From: Pseudolabrys sp.
Lineage (GTDB): Bacteria; Pseudomonadota; Alphaproteobacteria; Rhizobiales; Xanthobacteraceae
DNA length: 64,000 nucleotides
Assembly: GCA_026125895.1 (NCBI GenBank)
Contig: JAHCKG010000005.1
Span: 124,001 to 188,000, forward strand
Direction: 5' to 3'
In this document: in pieces, positions 33,146-43,021 of the stretch
Position numbering within the stretch: position 1 is the stretch's first letter
How the letters are laid out: each line of letters begins with the position of its first letter
The notes under the pieces: generated by a model
The model's database searches: none
The model's input: the letters and a program-made list of their open reading frames with translations, nothing else
Told to the model about the DNA's origin: nothing
Translations under genes and position numbers: made by a program

Positions 33146-36100
33146 CTACTTCTTCTTCCCATACCCGCCCGCGGTCGGCGTCTGGATGATCACCGCTTCG
33201 CCGGCGTCGATCGTGGTGTCGTCGCAGCCTTTCAGCCGCTCCATGCTGCCGTCCTTGCGGCGCGCCCAGTTCTCGCCGACCTGACCGGCCTCGCCGCCGG
33301 CAAGGCCCGGCGGCGGCACGCGGCGATGGCCGGAGAGGATGGTGCATTCCATCTTCTCGAGGAAGCGGATAGTGCGGCGGATGCCGTCGCCGGCGTGATA
33401 CTCGCCCTTGCCGCCGGAATCCTTGCGGATGTGGAAGTCCTCGAGCAACACCGGGTAACGGAATTCGAGGATCTCCGGATCGGTCAGGCGCGTGTTGGTC
33501 ATGTGCGTGTGCACGGCGTCGGTGCCGTCGAAGCCGGGACCGGCGGGCGAGCCGGAGCAGATCGTCTCGTAATACTGATACTTCTTGTTGCCGAAATTGA
33601 GGTTGTTCATCGTGCCTTGCGCCGCCGACAAGGCGCCGAGCGCGAGGAACAAGGTGTTGGTCACCGCCTGCGATACCTCGACATTGCCGGCGACCACGGC
33701 GGCGGGATATTCCGGCGTCAGCATCGTCTTCTTCGGGATGACGATGTTGATCGGCCGCAAACAGCCGGCGTTCATCGGGATGTCGTCGTCCACCATGACG
33801 CGGAACACGTAGAGCACCGCGGCGCGCGTTACCGGCTCCGGGGCGTTGAAGTTGGTCGGCTGCTGGTCCGAGGTGCCGGTGAAATCGACGGTGGCCTCGC
33901 GCTTCTTCTTGTCGACCGTGATCTTCACCTTGATGAAGGTGCCTTGATCCATTTCGAAGGCGTATTCGCTGTCGTGCAGACGGTCGATGACGCGGCGCAC
34001 GCTCTCGGCGGCGTTGTCCTGGACGTGCTGCATGTAGGCCTTGACGACGGGCAGCGTGAACTGCGCCACCATCTTGCGCAGTTCGGCCACGCCCTTCTCG
34101 TTGGCGGCGATCTGCGCCTTCATGTCGTTGATGTTCTGGATCGGGTTGCGCGCCGGATACTTCGCGCCGGTGAGCGCCGCCATCAGCTCCTTCTCGCGGA
34201 ACTTGCCGCGATCGACCAGCTTGAAGTTGTCGAACAGCACGCCTTCCTGTTCGATGTCGGTCGCGTTCGGCGACATCGAACCGGGCGAGATGCCGCCGAC
34301 GTCGGCGTGATGGCCGCGCGAGGCCACCCAGAACAGGATGTTCTTCTTCCTGTCATCGAACACCGGCGTGCAGACGGTGATGTCGGGCAGGTGGGTGCCG
34401 CCGTTATAGGGCGCGTTGATGACGTAGACGTCGCCCGGTTTGATCCTGCCCTTGTTGTCACGGATGACCGTTTCGACCGAGCGGTCCATCGAGCCGAGAT
34501 GCACCGGCATGTGCGGCGCGTTGGCGACGAGGGTGCCGTCGGCGGCGAACACGGCGCAGGAGAAGTCGAGCCGCTCCTTGATGTTCACCGAATAAGCGGT
34601 GTTCTGCAGCGACACGCCCATCTGTTCGGCGATCGACATGAACAGGTTGTTGAACACCTCGAGCATGATCGGATCGGCATGCGTACCGATGGCGGCGACA
34701 CGCTTGAGCTTCTTGATGCGCGCCAGCACCAGATGGTTCTTCGGCGTCAGCTCGGCCTGCCAGCCGGGCTCGACGACGATGGTCTGATGCGGCTCGATGA
34801 TGATCGCCGCGCCCTTGACCTTGGCGCCGATCTTGAGCTGATCGCGGGTATAGACATTGGCCTGGTGCCATTCGCCTTGCGAGAAGAACCTGGTCTTCTT
34901 TGCCGGCTTCGGCAACGCCGCGGCCGCGCGCCGTGCCGACTTCTCGTTGAATTTGGCGCCGCCGCCGACGGCTTCCACCGAGACGGCTTCGATTACCATG
35001 TCCTTGTTGCGGTCGATGAAGCCGAAGCGCGCCTTGTGCGCCGCCTCGAAGGCGCGCTGCATGGCGGGCAGGGCGCCGGCATTCACCACCAGCGCGGTGT
35101 CGGTGCCGGCGTAACGGATATGCGCGCGCACGATCAGCTTGGCCTTGGCGACGCCCTGGCCGGCGACTTCCGCCATGGCTTCCTTGCCGAGGCGCTGCGC
35201 GGTGCGGTTCAGCGCGGCGAGACCCTTGGCGCCGAAGGACAGTTCGATCGCCTGTTCACGCGTGGCGCGGATATCGGCGAGCCCCATGCCGTAGGCCGAC
35301 AACAGCGACGAGAACGGATGGATCAGCACTTTTGTCATGCCGAGCGCATCGGCGACGAGGCAGGCGTGCTGGCCGCCGGCGCCGCCGAAACAATTGAGCG
35401 CGTAGCGGGTGACGTCGTAGCCGCGCTGCACCGAGATCTTCTTGATGGCGTTGGCCATGTTCTCGACGGCGATCTTGATGAAGCCGTCGGCGATCTGTTC
35501 GCGCTTGAGGCCGCCGCGCATCTCGCCCTCGAGCTCGTCGAAGGCCTTGCGCACGGCGTCGGCGTCGAGCGGCTGGTCCTGATGCGGGCCGAAGATCTTC
35601 GGGAAGAACTCGGGAATGAGCTTGCCAACCTCGACATTGGCATCGGTGACGGCCAGCGGCCCGCCGCGGCGGTAGCACGTCGGTCCGGGATTGGCGCCGG
35701 CGGAATCGGGGCCGACGCGGAAGCGCGAGCCGTCGAAATGCAGGATCGAGCCGCCACCGGCGGCGACCGTGTGAATGAGCATCATCGGCGCGCGCATGCG
35801 CACGCCGGCGACTTCGGTCTCGAAGGTGCGCTCGTACTCGCCGTCGAAATGCGACACGTCGGTCGAGGTGCCGCCCATGTCGAAGCCGATCAGGCGGTCG
35901 AAGCCGGCCTGCTTGCCGGTCTCCGCCATCGACACCACGCCGCCGGCCGGGCCGGACAAGATGGCGTCCTTGCCCTGGAACAGCTCGGCGGCGGTGAGGC
36001 CGCCCGATGACATCATGAACATCAGCCGCGCGCCGGACTCCTTGGTGTCGAGCGCATCGGTGACGCGCGCCACATAGCGGCGCAGGATCGGTGAGAGATA

Positions 36101-36829
36101 GGCATCGACCACGGTGGTGTCGCCGCGGCCGACCAGCTTGATCAGCGGCGAGACTTCATGGCTCACCGAGACCTGGGCGAATCCCATGTCGCGGGCGAGC
36201 TGCGCCACCTTCTTCTCGTGTTCGGGGAAGCGGTAGGCGTGCATGAAGACGATGGCGACGGCATCGATGCCGTCGGCCTTGGCGGCTTCCAGGGCGGCGC
36301 GCGCGCCGCCCAAATCGAGCGGCTGCTCGACGGTGCCGTCGGCGCGGACGCGCTCGTCGACTTCCGCCACGCGCTCATAGAGCATGTCGGGCTTGATGAT
36401 GTGCTTGGCGAAGATCTTCGGCCGCGCCTGGTAGCCGATCTTCAGCGCGTCGCGGAAACCCTTGCTGATCAGCAGCAGCACGCGGTCGCCCTTGCGCTCG
36501 AGCAGGGCATTGGTGGCGACGGTGGTGCCCATCTTCACGGCATTGACGCGACCGGCCGGGATCGGCTCGCCGGCCTTGAGGCCTAAGAGGTCGCGGATGC
36601 CCTGCACGGCGGCGTCGGCATAGGCTTCCGGGTTCTCGCTCAGCAGCTTGTGAGCGACCAGGGCGCCGTCGGGCCGTCGGCCGACCACGTCGGTAAAGGT
36701 GCCGCCGCGATCGATCCAGAAATCCCAGGCCCGCGCTCCGTGGCGCGAGGTCTGGCCCGCGCCTTGCTTTGCCACCTGTTTTTTCGCAGCCTTCTTCTTC
36801 GCCGCCTTTTTCGTCGCCTTTGGAGCCAT
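33146..36829 (-). CDS. Fused hydantoinase A/B, 5-oxoprolinase-like, with Lys-rich N-terminal extension
   Basis: 1,227 residues. The HyuA half starts at [16 protein letters not shown] (residue about 35) and contains [29 protein letters not shown] and [18 protein letters not shown] (ATPase-like fold). The HyuB half begins near residue 715 ([20 protein letters not shown]) with [21 protein letters not shown]. Such fusions hydrolyse 5-oxoproline or hydantoins with ATP. Residues 2-30 are a Lys/Ala run ([19 protein letters not shown]) not usual in the family. The start at 36829 has AAGGAGG upstream. Divergent from a MarR-like regulator and a TRAP transporter operon. Confidence 0.88.
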   Translation of the reverse strand: MAPKATKKAAKKKAAKKQVAKQGAGQTSRHGARAWDFWIDRGGTFTDVVGRRPDGALVAHKLLSENPEAYADAAVQGIRDLLGLKAGEPIPAGRVNAVKMGTTVATNALLERKGDRVLLLISKGFRDALKIGYQARPKIFAKHIIKPDMLYERVAEVDERVRADGTVEQPLDLGGARAALEAAKADGIDAVAIVFMHAYRFPEHEKKVAQLARDMGFAQVSVSHEVSPLIKLVGRGDTTVVDAYLSPILRRYVARVTDALDTKESGARLMFMMSSGGLTAAELFQGKDAILSGPAGGVVSMAETGKQAGFDRLIGFDMGGTSTDVSHFDGEYERTFETEVAGVRMRAPMMLIHTVAAGGGSILHFDGSRFRVGPDSAGANPGPTCYRRGGPLAVTDANVEVGKLIPEFFPKIFGPHQDQPLDADAVRKAFDELEGEMRGGLKREQIADGFIKIAVENMANAIKKISVQRGYDVTRYALNCFGGAGGQHACLVADALGMTKVLIHPFSSLLSAYGMGLADIRATREQAIELSFGAKGLAALNRTAQRLGKEAMAEVAGQGVAKAKLIVRAHIRYAGTDTALVVNAGALPAMQRAFEAAHKARFGFIDRNKDMVIEAVSVEAVGGGAKFNEKSARRAAAALPKPAKKTRFFSQGEWHQANVYTRDQLKIGAKVKGAAIIIEPHQTIVVEPGWQAELTPKNHLVLARIKKLKRVAAIGTHADPIMLEVFNNLFMSIAEQMGVSLQNTAYSVNIKERLDFSCAVFAADGTLVANAPHMPVHLGSMDRSVETVIRDNKGRIKPGDVYVINAPYNGGTHLPDITVCTPVFDDRKKNILFWVASRGHHADVGGISPGSMSPNATDIEQEGVLFDNFKLVDRGKFREKELMAALTGAKYPARNPIQNINDMKAQIAANEKGVAELRKMVAQFTLPVVKAYMQHVQDNAAESVRRVIDRLHDSEYAFEMDQGTFIKVKITVDKKKREATVDFTGTSDQQPTNFNAPEPVTRAAVLYVFRVMVDDDIPMNAGCLRPINIVIPKKTMLTPEYPAAVVAGNVEVSQAVTNTLFLALGALSAAQGTMNNLNFGNKKYQYYETICSGSPAGPGFDGTDAVHTHMTNTRLTDPEILEFRYPVLLEDFHIRKDSGGKGEYHAGDGIRRTIRFLEKMECTILSGHRRVPPPGLAGGEAGQVGENWARRKDGSMERLKGCDDTTIDAGEAVIIQTPTAGGYGKKK

Positions 36830-36875
36830 GCCGCCCTCCTTGCCTGACGCCAATAAAACAGAGCTGAAAAAAATC

Positions 36876-36893
36876 GTCAATAATTCGTTGACA
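36876..36893 (+). promoter_or_regulatory. Promoter/operator between oxoprolinase and MarR-like gene
   Basis: GTCAA, seven bases, TTGAC forms an inverted repeat (36876-36892). Its right arm is TTGACA, a consensus -35 for the MarR-like gene; TACGCT at 36910 is a weak -10 candidate at 16-base spacing. A repressor bound here would control both directions. Confidence 0.45.
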
Positions 36894-36940
36894 ATTTATC
36901 GGAGGCCGGTACGCTTTTCCAAATCTCGCGAGGGGCTGGG

Positions 36941-37486
36941 ATGTCAAAGACGGGGAGCGCGGCAAAGACCGACATGCCGGTGGCGCTGGGGCCGATCGTT
37001 TCATCGGCGCATCTGGCGACGGGCGCCATGCCGGTTCTGTCCGAACTCGAATTCGGCCTGATCCTGCTCGATCATGCCTTCGAGCGCTGGATGGTGCGTT
37101 GCATCGCCGCCGCCGGCGTGCCCGATTTGTCGCCGCTCGACGTCCTCGTCCTGCACACCATCGCCCATCGCGGCCGCGCCAAGCGCGTCGCCGACATCTG
37201 CCTCGTCCTCAATATCGAGGACACCCACCTCGTCACCTATTCGCTGAAGAAGCTCGACGCCCACAAGCTGTTGCTCAGCGGCAAGCGCGGCAGCGAGAAG
37301 ACCGTCAGCCTCACGGCGCGGGGCGAGGAGGTGGTGAAGCGCTATCGCAAGGTGCGCGAAGCGCTGCTGGTCGAATCGGTGAAGAGCGCCGGCATGGACG
37401 AGAAGCGTCTGTCGGAGATCGCGACGCTGATGCGGGCGCTGTCGGGGCACTACGATCAGGCCGCCCGCGCCGCGGCAAGCCTGTGA
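36941..37486 (+). CDS. MarR-like winged-helix transcriptional regulator
   Basis: 181 residues. Winged-helix core: LSPLDVLVLHTIAHRGRAKRVADICLVLNIEDTHLVTYSLKKLDAHKLLLSGKRGSEKTVSLTARGEEVVKRYR, matching the MarR-like HTH_27 arrangement with recognition helix around DTHLVTYSLKKL and the wing GKRGSEKTV. About 60 N-terminal residues form the dimer helices. Between the oxoprolinase and TRAP genes, divergent from the first and 97 bases upstream of the second, so it probably regulates this catabolic unit. Confidence 0.83.
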   Translation: MSKTGSAAKTDMPVALGPIVSSAHLATGAMPVLSELEFGLILLDHAFERWMVRCIAAAGVPDLSPLDVLVLHTIAHRGRAKRVADICLVLNIEDTHLVTYSLKKLDAHKLLLSGKRGSEKTVSLTARGEEVVKRYRKVREALLVESVKSAGMDEKRLSEIATLMRALSGHYDQAARAAASL

Positions 37487-37583
37487 GAGACAAGCGAATG
37501 CTGAACCAAAGTTCAAAACCGGATGCCGCCTGCGCGACTTGCGCCGGAACCGCGACCGCGGCCATCATCAGAATGGAGATCGC

Positions 37584-38132
37584 ATGATCCGCGTTGCATT
37601 GGACAAGCTCTATCTGTGGTCGGGTTATGCCTCCGGCTTCTTCCTGGTGGCGATCTTCGCCATCATGATGATCATGTCGGTCGGCCGCGAGTTCGATCTC
37701 AACATTCCTGCCGGCGACGATTTCGCCTCCTGGTGCATGGCGGCGATGGCGTTTCTCGGCCTCGCGCACACCTTCAAGAAGGGCGAGATGATCCGCGTCG
37801 GCCTCGTAGTCGAGAAGGTGACCGGCAAGAAGCGCTGGGCCGTCGAAATGCTCGCGCTCGGCATCGCCACCGTCTTCACGCTTTACTTCGCCTGGTACGC
37901 GGTGCGGATGACCTACGATTCCTTCCGCTTCAATGACATGTCGACCGGCGTCATCTCGGTACCGCTGTGGATTCCGCAACTCGGCTATTGCGCCGGCCTC
38001 ATCATTCTCTCGATCGCGCTGATCGACGAGATGATCCACGTGCTGCGGGGCAACAAGCCGAGCTACGAGAAGGAGCCGCCGACATCGCCCGATGAATTCG
38101 TCGAGCGGGTCGCTTCCGGGGGAGCCGGCTGA
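37584..38132 (+). CDS. TRAP transporter small permease (DctQ family)
   Basis: 182 residues from the ATG at 37584 (MIRVALDKLYLWSGYASGFFLVAIF), with GGAG upstream. Four membrane helices with the DctQ hallmark VGREFDLNIPAGDDFASWCMAAMAFLGLAHTFKKGEMIRVGLV. It forms the membrane part of the sodium-driven uptake system with DctM. Its stop codon shares one base with the dctM start. The cytoplasmic C-terminal tail is short and acidic. Confidence 0.92.
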   Translation: MIRVALDKLYLWSGYASGFFLVAIFAIMMIMSVGREFDLNIPAGDDFASWCMAAMAFLGLAHTFKKGEMIRVGLVVEKVTGKKRWAVEMLALGIATVFTLYFAWYAVRMTYDSFRFNDMSTGVISVPLWIPQLGYCAGLIILSIALIDEMIHVLRGNKPSYEKEPPTSPDEFVERVASGGAG

Positions 38133-39445
38133 TGTCCTTGCCCCTCGTCGATCTGGCGCTGATCCTGCTCGCGGCGCTCATCTTCATTCTCGGCAGCGGC
38201 GTCTGGATCGCCGTGGCGATCGGCATCGTCGGCTATATCGCCATGATGCTGACGACCAGCGTTCCGGTCGGCGCCGTCCTGGCGACCACGGTGTGGAGTT
38301 CGAGCGCGTCGTGGACGCTCGCCGCCTTGCCGCTGTTCATCTGGATGGGCGAGATCCTGTTCCGCACCCGGCTGTCCGAGGAGATGTTCCGCGGCCTGTC
38401 GCCATGGCTGCAATGGCTGCCGGGCCGCCTCGTGCATGTGAACGTCATCGGTTGCGGCATCTTCGCCGCGGTGTCCGGCTCGTCGGCGGCGACCTGCGCC
38501 ACCATCGGCAAGATCTCGCTGCCCGAACTGGAGAAGCGCGGCTACAACCCGGGCCTCGCGCTCGGTTCGCTCGCCGGCTCCGGCACGCTCGGCCTGCTCA
38601 TTCCGCCGTCGATCCCGATGGTGGTCTATGCGGTGACCGCCAACGTCTCGGTGCTGCAGGTCTTTCTCGCCGGCTTCCTGCCGGGCGTGCTCGTGATGGC
38701 GCTGTACTCCGGCTACATCATGGGCTGGTCGCTGCTTAACCCGTCCAAGGTGCCGCCGCGCGATCCGCCGTTGCCGTTCAAGGAGAAGCTGCGGCAATCG
38801 ACCAAGCTCATTCCCTGCATGGTGCTCATCCTCGCGGTGTTCTTCGCGCTGGTGCTGGGCTTTGCCACCGCGACCGAATGCGCGGCCTGGGGCGTCACAG
38901 GCTCGCTCATCCTGGCCTGGTGGAGCGGTACGCTGACGCGCAAGACGTTCTTCGAGAGCGTGATGAGCGCGACGCGGCTCACCTGCATGATCATGTTCAT
39001 CCTGGCCGGCGCCGCCTTCGCCACCGCGGCGATGGCCTATACCGGCATCCCGGCGGCGCTCGCCGAATGGGTCAAGGGCCAGAACCTGACGCCGAGCATG
39101 CTCGCGCTGTACCTGTCGATCATGTACATCATCCTCGGTTGCCTGATCGACGGCATCTCGATGATCGTGCTGACCGCGGTGGTCGTGCTGCCGATGGTGC
39201 AGCAGGCCGGCCTCGACCTGATCTGGTTCGGCATCTACCTGATCATTCACGTCGAGATGGCGCAGATCACGCCGCCGGTCGGCTTCAACCTGTTCGTTTT
39301 GCAAAGCATGAGCGGCAAGGACACGATGACCGTCGCCAAGGCGGCGTTCCCGTTCTTCATCCTGTTGCTGGCCGCCGTCTTCATCATCACGGAATTCCCT
39401 CAAATCGCTCTGTTTCTACCGCGACTGGCGTTCCCGCCCGGTTGA
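38132..39445 (+). CDS. TRAP transporter large permease (DctM family)
   Basis: 437 residues, about 12 membrane helices. DctM signatures: WTLAALPLFIWMGEILFRT, SGSSAATCATIGKISLPEL, GSLAGSGTLGLLIPPSIPMVVYAV, and near the C terminus LGCLIDGISMIVLTAVVVLPMVQQAG with VEMAQITPPVGFNLFVLQSM. This is the transport channel that works with the periplasmic binding protein encoded next. Confidence 0.95.
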   Translation: MSLPLVDLALILLAALIFILGSGVWIAVAIGIVGYIAMMLTTSVPVGAVLATTVWSSSASWTLAALPLFIWMGEILFRTRLSEEMFRGLSPWLQWLPGRLVHVNVIGCGIFAAVSGSSAATCATIGKISLPELEKRGYNPGLALGSLAGSGTLGLLIPPSIPMVVYAVTANVSVLQVFLAGFLPGVLVMALYSGYIMGWSLLNPSKVPPRDPPLPFKEKLRQSTKLIPCMVLILAVFFALVLGFATATECAAWGVTGSLILAWWSGTLTRKTFFESVMSATRLTCMIMFILAGAAFATAAMAYTGIPAALAEWVKGQNLTPSMLALYLSIMYIILGCLIDGISMIVLTAVVVLPMVQQAGLDLIWFGIYLIIHVEMAQITPPVGFNLFVLQSMSGKDTMTVAKAAFPFFILLLAAVFIITEFPQIALFLPRLAFPPG

Positions 39446-39515
39446 GGGGGCTTGCTTCGGCGGGGACGTTTTCTGCTAGGATTTGCACAATCAACAGCAA
39501 GGTGTGAGGCAATCA

Positions 39516-40502
39516 ATGACAAAACACATGACCCGTACTGCCATGCTCGGTCTGCTGGCCGCCGCTGCGCTCAGCGTGCAGCCCGCCGCCGCGCAGACCA
39601 AGTGGAATCTGCCGGCCGGCTATCCGGCGGACAATCCGCACAGCGTCAACCTGACGATGTTCGCCAAAGACGTCGCCGAGGCGACCAAGGGCAAGCTGGA
39701 GATCACGGTTCACCCGGGCGCGTCGCTGTTCAAGGCGCCGGACATCAAGCGCGCGGTGCAGACCGGACAGGCGCAGGCCGGCGAAGTGCTGATCTCGATC
39801 CACGAGAACGAAGACCCGGTTTTCGGCGTCGATGTTGTGCCGTTCCTCGCCACCAGTTTCGGCGATGCGAAGAAGTTGTGGGACGCTTCCAAGCCGGTCA
39901 TCGAGAAGAAGCTCGCCGCGCAGGGCCTGATGGTGCTGTTCGCCGTGCCGTGGGCGCCGCAGGGCATCTACACCAAGAAGGACCTCAATACGATCGAGGA
40001 CATGAAGGGCCTCAAGTGGCGCGCCTATAACGTCGGCACCGCCAAGATCGGCGAACTCGTCGGCGCCCAGTCGGTGACGATCCAGGCGGCCGAACTTCCG
40101 CAGGCGCTGGCCACCGGCGTCGTCAACTCCTTCATGTCGTCGGGCGGCACCGGCTACGACTCGAAGGCCTGGGAAACGCTGACCAACTTCTACGACGTGC
40201 AGGCCTGGATCCCGAAGGACATCACCTTCGTCAACAAGGCGGCGTTCGACGCGCTCGACAAGCCGACGCAGGAAGCAGTGCTGAAGGCGGCGGCCACCGC
40301 CGAGACGCGCGGCTGGAAGATGTGGGAAGAGAAGGCCGGTTGGTACCTCGACCAGCTCAAGGCCAAGGGCATGAAAGTGGCGCCGCCGAGCGATGCCCTC
40401 AAGGCCAGCCTGAAGAAGATCGGCGAGCAGCTCACCGCCGACTGGAAGAAGAAGGCCGGCGCCGACGGCGAAGCGATCCTGGCGGCCTACAACAAGAAGT
40501 AG
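39516..40502 (+). CDS. TRAP transporter substrate-binding protein (DctP family)
   Basis: 328 residues from the ATG at 39516. Signal peptide MTKHMTRTAMLGLLAAAALSVQPAAAQ; periplasmic. DctP fold: WNLPAGYPADNPHSVNLTMFAKDVAEATKGKLEI, the carboxylate-binding Arg segment in DMKGLKWRAYN, then AAELPQALATGVVNSFMSSGGTGYDSKAWE. The gap after dctM is 70 bases. Ligand is unknown; the oxoprolinase and the known pyroglutamate-binding DctP proteins of Bordetella make 5-oxoproline a reasonable guess. Confidence 0.93.
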   Translation: MTKHMTRTAMLGLLAAAALSVQPAAAQTKWNLPAGYPADNPHSVNLTMFAKDVAEATKGKLEITVHPGASLFKAPDIKRAVQTGQAQAGEVLISIHENEDPVFGVDVVPFLATSFGDAKKLWDASKPVIEKKLAAQGLMVLFAVPWAPQGIYTKKDLNTIEDMKGLKWRAYNVGTAKIGELVGAQSVTIQAAELPQALATGVVNSFMSSGGTGYDSKAWETLTNFYDVQAWIPKDITFVNKAAFDALDKPTQEAVLKAAATAETRGWKMWEEKAGWYLDQLKAKGMKVAPPSDALKASLKKIGEQLTADWKKKAGADGEAILAAYNKK

Positions 40503-40511
40503 GCCTAGTTC

Positions 40512-40545
40512 GTAGTCCGGATTTCGCTCCGCTCATCCGGGCTAC
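40512..40545 (+). repeat. Palindromic repeat, family 4 (copy b, single hairpin)
   Basis: GTAGTCCGGAT and ATCCGGGCTAC pair around TTCGCTCCGCTC, similar to the left hairpin of the element at 18215. It lies just after the TRAP binding protein gene. Confidence 0.7.
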
Positions 40546-40560
40546 AAGATCAACAAAGCA

Positions 40561-40600
40561 AAGCCGGCGCATGCGTCACGCATGCGCCGGCTTTCTATTT
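40561..40600 (+). terminator. Strong hairpin terminator of the TRAP operon
   Basis: A perfect 15-base stem, AAGCCGGCGCATGCG and CGCATGCGCCGGCTT, with a three-base loop, followed by TTCTATTT. It lies about 60 bases after the binding protein stop and 20 bases from the end of the convergent DUF3309 gene, so it may serve both. Confidence 0.85.
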
Positions 40601-40617
40601 GCGGGGTGCCGCTCGAA

Positions 40618-40782
40618 CTACAGTCGTCCCATCAGTAGCAGGATCAGCAGGACGATGATCACCAGGCCCAGGCCGCCTCCGCCGTAATAGCCGGTGCCGT
40701 AGAACGGGCCGCCGCCGATGCCGGAGAAGCCACCGAGCAGGGCAATGACCAGAATAATCAGAATGATTGTGCCGACAGACAT
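40618..40782 (-). CDS. DUF3309 family small membrane protein
   Basis: 54 residues from the ATG at 40782, preceded by AAGGAG. Sequence is MSVGTIILIILVIALLGGF, a Gly/Tyr loop (GIGGGPFYGTGYYGGGG), then a second helix (LGLVIIVLLILLLMG): two membrane helices joined by a glycine hairpin, exactly the DUF3309 pattern. Function is unknown; family members are common in Rhizobiales and often stress-linked. A longer upstream frame exists but the ribosome binding site decides for this start. Confidence 0.85.
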   Translation of the reverse strand: MSVGTIILIILVIALLGGFSGIGGGPFYGTGYYGGGGLGLVIIVLLILLLMGRL

Positions 40783-40934
40783 CGCACGGTCTCCTTGGGA
40801 ATCTTGTGTCGCCTCAGTGCGCCGACTGCGAGCCTTGCGACTCATTGCTGCAGCGGCGATGCCCCTGACAACGGGAGGGACGGACGAAAGTTCCGGAGAA
40901 TTCGGCTGGATCGTGGCGGCTTGAAAAATAAACA

Positions 40935-40959
40935 GCCCCCGGACGGTACGCCCGGGGGC
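40935..40959 (-). terminator. Hairpin terminator of the OmpA-like gene
   Basis: GCCCCCGG and CCGGGGGC form an eight-base GC stem. Read on the minus strand it is followed by TGTTTATTTTTC. It lies 35 bases beyond the OmpA-like gene stop. Confidence 0.75.
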
Positions 40960-40993
40960 CGTTTGATCTTCCGAACAAGCTACGGAGCGCCGT

Positions 40994-42795
40994 TTAGCGG
41001 GCCGCCTCCTGATCGATCAGCGGCGTGATGCGCCGCACCGCAACGCGGCGGTTCTCCTTGGACGGACCGTCGGTCTGAACCTTGAGATATTGCTCGCCAT
41101 AACCCTGCGTCACCAGATTTTCCGGCGGCACCTGGAATTGCTCGGTGAGCGCCACCGCCACGGCTTCGGCACGGCGGTCGGACAGCGACAGGTTGTCCTC
41201 CGGTTCGCCGACCGCGTCGGTGTGGCCTTCGATCAGGAACACCTCGCGCGGATTGCGCGATACCGCCTGCTTGATGCCGTCGGCGATCTCGGCCAGCCGG
41301 TCGATCTGCTCGGGGCCGAGTTGCCAGGATCCGGTTTCGAAGTGCACATCGAGATCGACGCGCGGCATGTAAGCGCGCAACGGCTCGCTGTAGCGCACCT
41401 CATCAAGTGTATAGCGGCGCTCGATGCGCTGGATCGGCGGCGCTTCGAAGATCGTGAAGATGGCGGCGCGCGAGGCGTTGTCGGCGTCGAGGATGTAGCG
41501 CTCGCGCGGGCCCTGCCAGCGCGGCGGCGGCACATTGATGAAGAAGTCCTGCCGCGGGCCGCGGTAGCGATTGTCGATGATCACGACGTCGCGGCCGTTG
41601 TCGCGGCGGACCCGGCGCAACAGCCGGCCGTAGCGGTCGGTCGTGGTGACGATCTCCGAGCCATCCGGCCGCACGATGATGCTCACCGTGTCGCTGCCAC
41701 GACGCGACACGCGCACGTCGCGGGCATCGATGGCGAAGCGGTCGGCCTCGTTGTGGCGAATGAAGCGGCGGTTGCCGTCGCGCACGATGGTGCGATCGCC
41801 CTCGGTGATGATGGTCCGATTGCCGTCACGCACTTCGCGGCGTTCGCGGCGCAGATCGTCCACGCCGCGCGCCGGCCCCTTGTTGTCACCGCCGCGGCGG
41901 ATGAAGTCGGCGGCAGAGCGCGGCTGTGTCGGCGGCGGCGGCGGCGCAGCCGCCGGCGTGCCGGCCCGAACAGCGGCGCGGCCAGCGATGCTGTTCGGCG
42001 GCTGGTTTGGCGCTCCGGGCTGGCCTTGCGCCGCAGGCGGTGACGGCGGCCCGCCGGGTCGGCCCTGGGCCGACGGCGGCGGAGGAGGCGTATTGGGTTT
42101 GCCCTGAGCCGACGGGGGTGGCGGCGGCGTGTTGGGTTTGCCCTGAGCCGACGGAGGCGGCGGCGGCGTGTCGGGTTTGCCCTGGGCCGACGGCGGCGGA
42201 GGAGGCGTGTTGGGTTTGCCCTGAGCCGACGGAGGCGGCGGCGTATTGGGTTTGCCCTGGGCCGACGGCGGCGGAGGAGGCGTGTTGGGTTTCCCCTGAG
42301 CCGACGGCGGCGGAGGAGGCGTGTTCGGCTTGGTCTGAGCAGCCGGTGGCGGCGGCGGAGTAGCCGGCTTGGTCTGAGCGGCAGGAGGCGCCGGTGGCTT
42401 TGGCGCCGGCGGGTGCTGTGCCGCGGGAGGCGGCGGTGCGCTTGGGCGCTGGGCGGCGGGTGGCGGTGGGGCAGCGGACGCTGCGCCGCGGGCGGCGGCG
42501 GCGGTGCCGGACGCTGAGCGGCGGGCGGCGGCGGTGCGGCCGGGCGTTGCACGGCCGGGGGCGGCGACGGCGGCCTGGCAGCGGGTGGCTGCGCGTGTGG
42601 CGCCGGCGGCTTGGCGGCCGGGGGCTGCGGTTTCTTCCGCTCTTCGTCTTTCTTCTTCTGATCGGGTGGCTGCTGCTGAGCCTGCGCGATGACCAGATTG
42701 GCCGGCGCGGTCTGCGCCTGCGAGGCCGGCACTGCAAAACTCGCGACCGCGGTCATCGCGGTGCATGCGAGCATGAACGATCTGGCTGATGTCAT
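40994..42795 (-). pseudogene. Proline-rich OmpA family outer membrane protein, frameshifted
   Basis: The N terminus (ATG at 42795; MTSARSFMLACTAMTAVASFAVPASQAQ signal peptide, then Lys/Pro-rich) and the rest are in different frames. They join at about 42475, where CGTCCG is followed by CTGCC; one extra base would restore AAQRPAAPPPPAAQRPS. An intact product would have about 600 residues: signal peptide, Pro/Ala/Gln-rich repeats, an NRTI/RFI-type repeat region (GNRTIITEGDRTIVRDGNRRFI), and a C-terminal OmpA domain with LIEGHTDAVGEPEDNLSLSDRRAEAV, which binds peptidoglycan. Either a true frameshift or a sequence error in GC-rich repeats. Confidence 0.8.
42055..42395 (-). repeat. Tandem 39-base repeats encoding proline-rich units
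   Basis: About nine units, most encoding GKPNTPPPPPSAQ (13 residues); one unit is a residue shorter and the edge units have diverged (TKPATPPPPPAAQ, GRPGGPPSPPAAQ). They form the linker before the OmpA domain. The near identity of the DNA units suggests recent expansion by slippage or unequal recombination. Confidence 0.85.
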
Positions 42796-43021
42796 CGTGG
42801 CAGGGCTCCGGAATAAAGGGGAAGGCGGCGCGACGGCCGCGGGACGCGAATTCGCCAAACGGCCCGGCGCGGGCCAGGAAACCTTTCGTTAACGCGGATG
42901 GCATGGTGCAGTTCCGCGGCTGAATTGCGTCTGAACGGATTGCGGCGGAATTGTCACCAACTCTTTTGCAATCGCAGTGCGGCAATTCTAATGTCGCGCC
43001 CGTCGAAGTTGGGGGTATCGC

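Noticed and set aside
33326-36010. An 894-codon plus-strand open frame opposite the oxoprolinase gene
   Set aside because: Shadow frame: His/Arg/Asp-rich low complexity, no recognisable domain, fully contained in a conserved gene.
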